Shown: piece by piece, positions 57,527 to 64,000 of the stretch
Numbering within the stretch: the first letter of the stretch is position 1
Layout of the letters: every line of letters starts with the position of its first letter
NCBI RefSeq assembly: GCF_015223355.1
Contig: NZ_JADFFK010000019.1
Coordinates: 62,001-126,000, forward strand
Direction: 5' to 3'
Length of the DNA: 64,000 bases
From: Salipiger mangrovisoli
GTDB lineage: Bacteria > Pseudomonadota > Alphaproteobacteria > Rhodobacterales > Rhodobacteraceae
Made by a program: the position numbers and the translations under genes
The notes under the pieces: model-generated
Told to the model about the DNA's origin: nothing
Seen by the model: the letters and a program-made list of their open reading frames with translations, nothing else
Database searches by the model: none

Positions 57527-58662
57527 GCTATCTCGAGTATACCGTCAAGACCACGCCCTCGGGCTGGCGCAAGGTGCTCCACATCAACTGGCCGCTGGTG
57601 ATCCTGCTGACCGCCGTCGCCAGCGTCGGCTTCCTGATGCTCTACTCGGTGGCCGGCGGACGGCTCGACACCTGGGCCGAGCCGCAGATGAAACGCTTTG
57701 GCCTCGGGCTCGCGGCGATGTTCATCACCGCCATGGTACCGATCTGGCTGTGGCGAAACCTGTCGGTGCTGGCCTACCTCGGCTCGCTCGGCCTGCTGGT
57801 GGCGGTGGAGCTCTTCGGCACCGTCGGCATGGGCGCGCAACGCTGGATCGACGTGGGGTTCATGCGGCTTCAGCCCTCGGAGCTGATGAAGATCGCGCTG
57901 GTGATGGTGTTGGCCGCCTATTACGACTGGCTTCCCCTCAAGAAGACGTCGCGGCCGATCTGGGTGCTTCTGCCGATCATCCTGATCCTTGCACCGACCG
58001 GGCTGACGCTGATCCAGCCCGACCTCGGCACCGCGCTGCTGCTGATGATCGGCGGCGGGCTGATCATGTTCCTTGCCGGGGTGCACTGGGCCTATTTCGC
58101 CGTGGTCATCGCCGCCGGCGTCGGCACGATCTACAGCGTCTTCGAGTCGCGCGGCACCGACTGGCAGCTGCTGAAGGACTACCAGTTCAAGCGCATCGAC
58201 ACCTTCCTCGATCCCTCCACCGATCCGCTCGGTGCGGGCTATCACATCACCCAGGCCAAGATTGCCATGGGCTCGGGTGGCTGGACCGGGCGCGGCTTCA
58301 TGCAGGGCACCCAGTCACGCCTGAACTTCCTGCCCGAGAAGCACACCGACTTCATCTTCAACACGCTGGCCGAGGAGTTCGGTTTCGTGGGCGGCATGTC
58401 GCTGCTGACGCTCTACGTGTTGATCCTGCTGTTCTGCATCTTCGCGGCGCTGCGCAACCGCGACCGCTTCTCCTCGCTGCTGACGCTGGGCATCGGGCTG
58501 ACCTTCTTCCTCTACTTCGCGGTCAACATGTCGATGGTCATGGGGCTGGCCCCTGTGGTCGGCGTGCCACTTCCGATGGTCAGCTACGGCGGCTCGGCCA
58601 TGCTGGTGTTGATGATCGCCTTTGGTCTCGTGCAGAGTGCCCACATCCACCGGCCACGCTGA
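57523..58662 (+). CDS. rodA: Rod-shape glycosyltransferase RodA
   Basis: This 379-aa SEDS-family glycosyltransferase polymerises peptidoglycan with PBP2. About ten membrane segments and family motifs QPSELMKIALVMVLA, LIQPDLGTALLL and LPEKHTDFIFNTLAEEFGF are visible. It starts with GTG at 57523 overlapping the mrdA stop. Confidence 0.96.
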   Translation: MSYLEYTVKTTPSGWRKVLHINWPLVILLTAVASVGFLMLYSVAGGRLDTWAEPQMKRFGLGLAAMFITAMVPIWLWRNLSVLAYLGSLGLLVAVELFGTVGMGAQRWIDVGFMRLQPSELMKIALVMVLAAYYDWLPLKKTSRPIWVLLPIILILAPTGLTLIQPDLGTALLLMIGGGLIMFLAGVHWAYFAVVIAAGVGTIYSVFESRGTDWQLLKDYQFKRIDTFLDPSTDPLGAGYHITQAKIAMGSGGWTGRGFMQGTQSRLNFLPEKHTDFIFNTLAEEFGFVGGMSLLTLYVLILLFCIFAALRNRDRFSSLLTLGIGLTFFLYFAVNMSMVMGLAPVVGVPLPMVSYGGSAMLVLMIAFGLVQSAHIHRPR

Positions 58663-58689
58663 ATTTTCACATATTTTCCAAGGACTTTC

Positions 58690-59625
58690 ATGACCACCAA
58701 GATCCTCTTCGCCGCCCCGCAGGACCATTGGGACAAATACGGGGCGGCGCTGACCGAGGCGCTGGATGCCACCGGTATCGACTATCGGCTCGGCCGCGAT
58801 CTCCCCGCCGAGGAGGTCGAGTATATCGTGTACGCACCCAGCTCGGGGCTGACCGACTTCACGGGCTTTCCCAGGCTCAAGGCGGTGCTCAGCCTCTGGG
58901 CCGGGGTCGAGAAGATCGTCGGCACCGCCAGGATCCCCGTGCCGCTCGCTCGCATGGTCGATGACGAGGGGCTCACGCAGGGCATGGTGGAATATGTGAC
59001 CGGCCACGCGCTGCGCCATCACCTTGGCATGGACGCCCATATTGTGAACCCCGAACACCGCTGGGAAAGCAAGGCACCGCCTCTGGCGCGCGAGCGCCCG
59101 GTGACCGTGCTCGGGCTTGGCATGCTGGGCAGCGCCTGTGCCCGGCAACTGGCGCAGATCGGCTTTCCCGTCACCGGCTGGAGCCGCTCCCCGCGCGACA
59201 TCGACGGCATCCGCTGCCTCTCGGGCGCCGAGGGGCTGGCCGAGGCGTTGACCGGGGCGCAGATCGTCGTGCTGCTGCTGCCCTTCACCCGGCAGACCGA
59301 GAACACCCTGGGGGCAGAGCAAATGGCCCTGCTGGCGCCGGGCGCCGCGATCATCAACCCCGGCCGCGGCCCGCTGATCGATGACACGGCCTTGCTGGCG
59401 GCGCTCGACAGCGGCCAGGTCGGCCAGGCCACGCTCGACGTCTTCCGCGTCGAGCCGCTGCCGCAGGACCACCCGTTCTGGGCCCATCCGCGCGTCACCG
59501 TGACGCCCCATATCGCGGCCGAAACCCGGCCCGCGTCGGCGACGCGGGTGATCGCCGAGAACGTGCGGCGCGGCGTCACGGGCGCGCCCCTGCTGCATCT
59601 TGTGGACCAGGACGCGGGATACTGA
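58690..59625 (+). CDS. 2-hydroxyacid dehydrogenase (GhrA-like)
   Basis: This 311-aa NAD(P)-dependent enzyme resembles glyoxylate/hydroxypyruvate reductase A. The start KILFAAPQDHWDKYG, Rossmann motif GLGMLGSACARQL, the NPGRGPLIDD catalytic-Arg region and final HPRVTVTPHIAAET with the active His are seen. AAGGA precedes the ATG. It follows rodA by 27 bp and may share its transcript. Confidence 0.9.
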   Translation: MTTKILFAAPQDHWDKYGAALTEALDATGIDYRLGRDLPAEEVEYIVYAPSSGLTDFTGFPRLKAVLSLWAGVEKIVGTARIPVPLARMVDDEGLTQGMVEYVTGHALRHHLGMDAHIVNPEHRWESKAPPLARERPVTVLGLGMLGSACARQLAQIGFPVTGWSRSPRDIDGIRCLSGAEGLAEALTGAQIVVLLLPFTRQTENTLGAEQMALLAPGAAIINPGRGPLIDDTALLAALDSGQVGQATLDVFRVEPLPQDHPFWAHPRVTVTPHIAAETRPASATRVIAENVRRGVTGAPLLHLVDQDAGY

Positions 59626-59662
59626 TAAGGCGCGGCGCATCTAAACTGGAGATGCCGCCGTC

Positions 59663-60358
59663 ATGCCCCTGCCTCAGACCTTCGACCGCAGCGTGAAGAT
59701 CGCCCCGTCGATCCTCTCTGCCGATTTCGCCAATTTCGGCGCCGAGATCCGCGCCGTCGAGGCGCAGGGCGCCGACTGGATCCATGTCGACGTGATGGAT
59801 GGGCACTTCGTGCCCAACCTCACCTTCGGGCCGCCGCTGGTGAAGGCGATCCGCCCGCATATCTCTACCGTCATGGACGTGCACCTGATGATCGCCCCCG
59901 TCGATCCCTACATCGAGGCCTTTGCCGAGGCCGGTGCCGACGTCATCACCGCCCACCTCGAGGCCGGCGCCCATACCCACCGCACGCTGCAGGCGATCCG
60001 CGCGACAGGTGCCAAGGCGGGCCTCGCGCTCAACCCCGGCACCCCGGTCGAGGCCGCGGCGCCTCTGCTTGACCTATGCGACCTCGTCTGCCTGATGACG
60101 GTGAACCCCGGCTTCGGCGGGCAGAAGTTCATCCACAGCCAGATCGCGCAGATCCGCAAGCTGCGCGAGATGATCGGCGACCGCGAGATCCACATCGAGA
60201 TCGACGGCGGTGTCGACCCCTCCACCGCACCGCTGGTGGTCGAGGCCGGGGCCGACGTGCTGGTCGCCGGTTCCGCCGTCTTCCGCGGCGGCTCGGTGGA
60301 AAATCCCGCCCCCTACGGCGAGAACATCCGCGCGATCCGCGACAGCCTCAAGGCCTGA
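59663..60358 (+). CDS. rpe: Ribulose-phosphate 3-epimerase
   Basis: This 231-aa TIM-barrel enzyme interconverts ribulose 5-phosphate and xylulose 5-phosphate. Metal and catalytic motifs ILSADFANF, HVDVMDGHFVPNLTFGP, MTVNPGFGGQKFI and EIDGGVDPST are intact. It follows the hydroxyacid dehydrogenase by 37 bp and ends at terminators. Confidence 0.97.
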   Translation: MPLPQTFDRSVKIAPSILSADFANFGAEIRAVEAQGADWIHVDVMDGHFVPNLTFGPPLVKAIRPHISTVMDVHLMIAPVDPYIEAFAEAGADVITAHLEAGAHTHRTLQAIRATGAKAGLALNPGTPVEAAAPLLDLCDLVCLMTVNPGFGGQKFIHSQIAQIRKLREMIGDREIHIEIDGGVDPSTAPLVVEAGADVLVAGSAVFRGGSVENPAPYGENIRAIRDSLKA

Positions 60359-60369
60359 GCGCCTGCCAG

Positions 60370-60389
60370 GCGCCCCGCTTGCGGGGCGC
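60370..60389. terminator. GC hairpin after rpe
   Basis: GCGCCCCGC pairs perfectly with GCGGGGCGC across TT, 12 bp past the rpe stop. No T-run follows. Confidence 0.5.
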
Positions 60390-60408
60390 TCCGGCAGCAG
60401 ACCAAGAA

Positions 60409-60441
60409 AAGGGCGCCGTGATCTCTCGCGGCGCCCTTCTT
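60409..60441. terminator. Rho-independent terminator between rpe and sulP
   Basis: AAGGGCGCCG pairs with CGGCGCCCTT across ten bases; AAGAAAA precedes and CTTC follows, so it can act for both convergent genes. Confidence 0.85.
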
Positions 60442-60460
60442 CATGCTTTGCCGATGCGGC

Positions 60461-62080
60461 TCAATGGCTGCCGAGGATCCCCGTGCGCACGTGGTAGTCG
60501 GCGGCCAGCGCGTAGTCGGGGTCGTCGTCGCTGTCGATCATCAGGTGCCCCGCCTTGGTCAGCAGCCGGTGGCAGTCACGCGACAGGTGGCGCAGTTGCA
60601 GCCGCTTGCCGGCGGCCTCGTATTTCCCCGCCACCGCCTCGATCGCCTGCAGCGCCGACTGGTCCACGACCCGGCTGTCGGCGAAGTCGACGATCACCGC
60701 CTTGGGATCGTCCGCGATGTCGAAAAGCTCGGCGAAGCCGTCGGTCGAGCCGAAGAACAGCGGTCCCTGGATCTGGTAGACCTTGGCGCCCTCGGGGGTG
60801 GTGTAGCTCTTGGCATGGATGCGGCGCGCGTTGTTCCAGGCATAGGCCAGCGCCGAGACGATCACGCCGACCACCACGGCTACGGCCAGGTCCTCGAACA
60901 CCGTCACCACCGTCACCAGCACGATGACGAAAGCATCGATCAGCGGCACCTTGGCGAGGATGCGCAGGCTGTTCCAGGCAAAGGTGCCGATCACCACCAT
61001 GAACATCACCCCGACCAGCGCGGCGAGCGGGATGAGCTCGATCAGCGGCGAGGCGAAGAGGATGAAGGACAGCAGGAACAGCGCCGCGACGATGCCGGCG
61101 ATGCGGGTGCGCCCGCCCGACTTCACGTTGATCATCGACTGGCCGATCATCGCGCAGCCACCCATGCCGCCGAAGAAGCCGGTGACCACGTTGGCACAGC
61201 CCTGCGCGATGCACTCCTGGCTGGCGCCGCCGCGCTGGCCGGTCATCTCGCCCACCAGGTTGAGCGTCAGCAGGCTTTCGATCAGGCCGATGGCGGCGAG
61301 GATCACCGCGTAGGGCAGAATGATCTGCAGCGTCTCGAGATTGAGCGGCACCATCGGCAGGTGGAACGGCGGGAACTGGCCCTTGATCGAGGCCATGTCG
61401 CCGACCCGCGGCACGTCGAGTCCGAAGGCGATGACGATGGCGGCGGTCACCGCGATGCCTGCGAGCGGCGCCGGGATCACCTTGGTGACCCTGGGCAACA
61501 GCCAGATGATCGCCATGGTCAGCGCAACCAGTGCCAGCATCGTCCAGAGCTGCAGCCCCGAGAGCCATTCGCCCGCCGAGACGCCCGGCACCGCCGTGCC
61601 CGGCACCTTGAACTGCGTCAGCTGCGCCATGAAGATCACGATGGCGAGCCCGTTGACGAAGCCGAGCATCACAGGATGCGGCACCAGCCGGATGAACTTG
61701 CCCCAGTGCATGACCCCGGCGAAGATCTGCAGGATACCCATCAGCACCACCGTGGCGAAGAGATACTCGACGCCGTGATCGGCGACCAGCGCCACCATGA
61801 CCACCGCGAGCGCGCCGGTGGCGCCCGAGATCATCCCCGGACGACCGCCGATCAGCGCGGTGATCAGCCCGACGAGAAAGGCGGCATAGAGACCCACCAG
61901 CGGGTGAACCCCGGCGACGAAGGCGAAGGCGACGGCCTCGGGGACCAGCGCCAGCGCCACCGTGAGACCGGAGAGCACGTCGGTGCGGATCTGGGCGGGG
62001 GTGAGCCGCGCGGTCGGCGAGAGGCTCAGGTCGGGCTTCTGAATACGGCTGGCGTATCGCGCCAGGAGGGCTTTGGACAT
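60461..62080 (-). CDS. SulP family anion transporter with STAS domain
   Basis: This 539-aa protein has about ten to twelve membrane segments (from LSGLTVALALVPEAVAFAF) and a C-terminal STAS domain (about 430-535, VIVDFADSRVVDQSALQAIE). SulP proteins move sulfate, bicarbonate or other anions; the sequence resembles the short bacterial group which includes BicA-type bicarbonate carriers, but the substrate is open. The ATG at 62080 gives the family length; ribosome site weak. Convergent with rpe. Confidence 0.9.
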   Translation of the reverse strand: MSKALLARYASRIQKPDLSLSPTARLTPAQIRTDVLSGLTVALALVPEAVAFAFVAGVHPLVGLYAAFLVGLITALIGGRPGMISGATGALAVVMVALVADHGVEYLFATVVLMGILQIFAGVMHWGKFIRLVPHPVMLGFVNGLAIVIFMAQLTQFKVPGTAVPGVSAGEWLSGLQLWTMLALVALTMAIIWLLPRVTKVIPAPLAGIAVTAAIVIAFGLDVPRVGDMASIKGQFPPFHLPMVPLNLETLQIILPYAVILAAIGLIESLLTLNLVGEMTGQRGGASQECIAQGCANVVTGFFGGMGGCAMIGQSMINVKSGGRTRIAGIVAALFLLSFILFASPLIELIPLAALVGVMFMVVIGTFAWNSLRILAKVPLIDAFVIVLVTVVTVFEDLAVAVVVGVIVSALAYAWNNARRIHAKSYTTPEGAKVYQIQGPLFFGSTDGFAELFDIADDPKAVIVDFADSRVVDQSALQAIEAVAGKYEAAGKRLQLRHLSRDCHRLLTKAGHLMIDSDDDPDYALAADYHVRTGILGSH

Positions 62081-62287
62081 GGGGCTGTTCCATTCGGTCT
62101 GTTCGCGCGCCCCTGCCCATAAGGCAGGTTGGCCGTGAGCGCTACCCGGCAGCACCGCAAAACCGCGCATCGCGCCCGGATAGATGCGCAAGCGCACGTT
62201 TCCCGGTCACCTGGCAGCGTCCCGGCGGCCCGGCCCCTTTCCATCGCCGCCGCCGCGAGGCAGGCTGCGCGCAAAAGGAGACCAGGC

Positions 62288-63166
<879 letters not shown>

Positions 63167-63187
63167 AAGACAGCCCGCCAGACGTGC

Positions 63188-63940
63188 TCACTGGGTCGGG
63201 GCGCTGGCCTCGACCAACAGCCCCGGCAGCGGCTCACGGTCGATCAGGTTCCAGCTCCGCCGCAGCCGCACGTCCAGCGGCAGCCGCGGGTTGGAATCGC
63301 AGAGCCGCTGCTGGGTCACCAGCGCCTCTCCCGGCTCGACACCGCAGGACGCGAAGGTCTCCGGCGGCATGTAGACCACGTGGCGGCGCAGGGTCACCGC
63401 GACGGTCCGATCGTGGATCGGCCGCGACAGCAGCTTGCCGCCCTCGCCCACCAGCACCTCGCCGGTCTCGATCAGCGAGGCGTTCACCGTGCAGACCCGC
63501 TCTCCCTGCGCAAGACTGCGCACGATCGCGCATTCGCACAGATCGGGATTGGCGTAATTGTAGCTGACCCCGTCCAGCGTTTCGCTGTCCCCGAGGAAGG
63601 GGATGCTGCCATGCACGATGACCGGGTTGCGGTCGGGAAAGAACCCGAGCCCGTGGCCGACATCGACAAACTCCTGAAGGATGCGCGAGGACCGGTTGTA
63701 ATAGACGGCGGCGCGCGGCTCCGGCGCCGCCGGGTTGCTCAGCACCGCATCGCAGAGCTTTGACACCGCGCCGGTCTCGCCCAGCACCACGATATCGCCC
63801 GCACGCAGCGGCTCGGTGGCGCTTTCATGGCTGAAGCTGTTGGCCGCGATCACGTCCTTGCGGGTGATGTCGCTGACGAAGAAATAGACGATCCCGAGCA
63901 CCAGCACGATGCCCGCGACAATCCCGAACTTGCGAAACAT
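63188..63940 (-). CDS. Uncharacterised membrane-anchored or secreted protein
   Basis: This 250-aa protein has one N-terminal hydrophobic segment (MFRKFGIVAGIVLVLGIVYF), likely an anchor or signal, and a periplasmic part with six cysteines. Visible features include AVYYNRSSRILQEFVDVG and RPIHDRTVAVTLRRHVVYMP. No known family is recognised. TAGGAGG precedes the ATG. It starts nine bases after the stop of the partial gene at the window edge, so they may form an operon. Convergent with mtnP. Confidence 0.7.
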   Translation of the reverse strand: MFRKFGIVAGIVLVLGIVYFFVSDITRKDVIAANSFSHESATEPLRAGDIVVLGETGAVSKLCDAVLSNPAAPEPRAAVYYNRSSRILQEFVDVGHGLGFFPDRNPVIVHGSIPFLGDSETLDGVSYNYANPDLCECAIVRSLAQGERVCTVNASLIETGEVLVGEGGKLLSRPIHDRTVAVTLRRHVVYMPPETFASCGVEPGEALVTQQRLCDSNPRLPLDVRLRRSWNLIDREPLPGLLVEASAPTQ

Positions 63941-63949
63941 GGCAGCCTC

Positions 63950-64000
63950 CTAGCGCGAGCAGCAGATGTTCCCGCCGCAGGGATAATGCGTGTCGGGGCA
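63950..64000 (-). CDS. C-terminal end of an unidentified protein, partial
   Basis: The last 16 codons of an open frame on the minus strand read CPDTHYPCGGNICCSR before a TAG stop. The stop lies nine bases before the start of the next gene on that strand. Four cysteines in 16 residues suggest a disulfide-bonded or metal-binding tail. The rest lies outside the window. Confidence 0.5.
   Translation of the reverse strand, partial: CPDTHYPCGGNICCSR

Noticed and set aside
60443-62122. A 559-residue open frame on the plus strand
   Set aside because: Antisense shadow of the SulP gene with low-complexity charged composition.

Overview
The window is chromosomal DNA from a high-GC alphaproteobacterium, most likely a Rhodobacteraceae/Roseobacter-group bacterium. 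The evidence is a cbb3 oxidase block (ccoNOQP, ccoGHIS) close to an FnrL-type regulator and hemN, a membrane-anchored CycM-type cytochrome c, the nrdR-ribD and mreBCD-mrdA-rodA orders, a tandem transglutaminase/ATP-grasp/alpha-E operon, and a GC-rich intergenic repeat family. No phage, insertion sequence, CRISPR array, rRNA or tRNA was recognised. The genus cannot be fixed from the sequence alone.

Layout. 1-4.3 kb (minus strand): a possible truncated N-terminus at the edge, trmO, the galactonate-pathway pair dgoA-dgoK, a TauE/SafE exporter and an unrecognised 329-aa protein. 4.4-11.1 kb (minus): a three-gene operon with a 1137-aa transglutaminase/DUF2126 protein, an 801-aa fusion of circularly permuted ATP-grasp and alpha-E domains, and a second transglutaminase; this is the best candidate here for a poorly described biochemical system. 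11.3-16.2 kb: an SDR, a small secreted protein, a YjbQ-family protein, nrdR-ribD and glutamate dehydrogenase. 16.6-19.3 kb: an orphan TadG/TadE-like trio, one member carrying a von Willebrand A domain. 19.4-21.4 kb: a membrane protein, pheA and cycM. 21.7-27.6 kb: a complete yejABEF-type peptide transporter.

27.6-41.4 kb is a microaerobic respiration island: hemN and fnrL diverge around an FNR-type box; a DUF1428/MarR divergent pair, an SH3 lipoprotein and a universal stress protein follow; then ccoNOQP behind a perfect FNR box, a LysR regulator, and ccoGHIS behind a near-perfect FNR box that also argues for a GTG start of ccoG. 41.5-46.9 kb carries an EF-hand protein, a GMC oxidoreductase, an Lrp-type regulator divergent from alanine dehydrogenase, a cation-efflux protein and MscL. 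47.0-50.9 kb is a binding-protein-dependent ABC transporter with hairpins between the binding-protein and permease genes. 51.4-52.6 kb holds an outer-membrane-type protein and YtoQ.

52.9-60.4 kb is the rod-shape operon mreB-mreC-mreD-mrdA-rodA followed by a hydroxyacid dehydrogenase and rpe. A structured RNA candidate lies upstream of mreB and a perfect 12-bp hairpin separates mreB from mreC. 60.5-64 kb holds a SulP transporter, methylthioadenosine phosphorylase, an unrecognised secreted or anchored protein, and the last 16 codons of another gene at the edge. Start sites were chosen from Shine-Dalgarno sequences, ATGA-type overlaps and family lengths; several genes use GTG or TTG.
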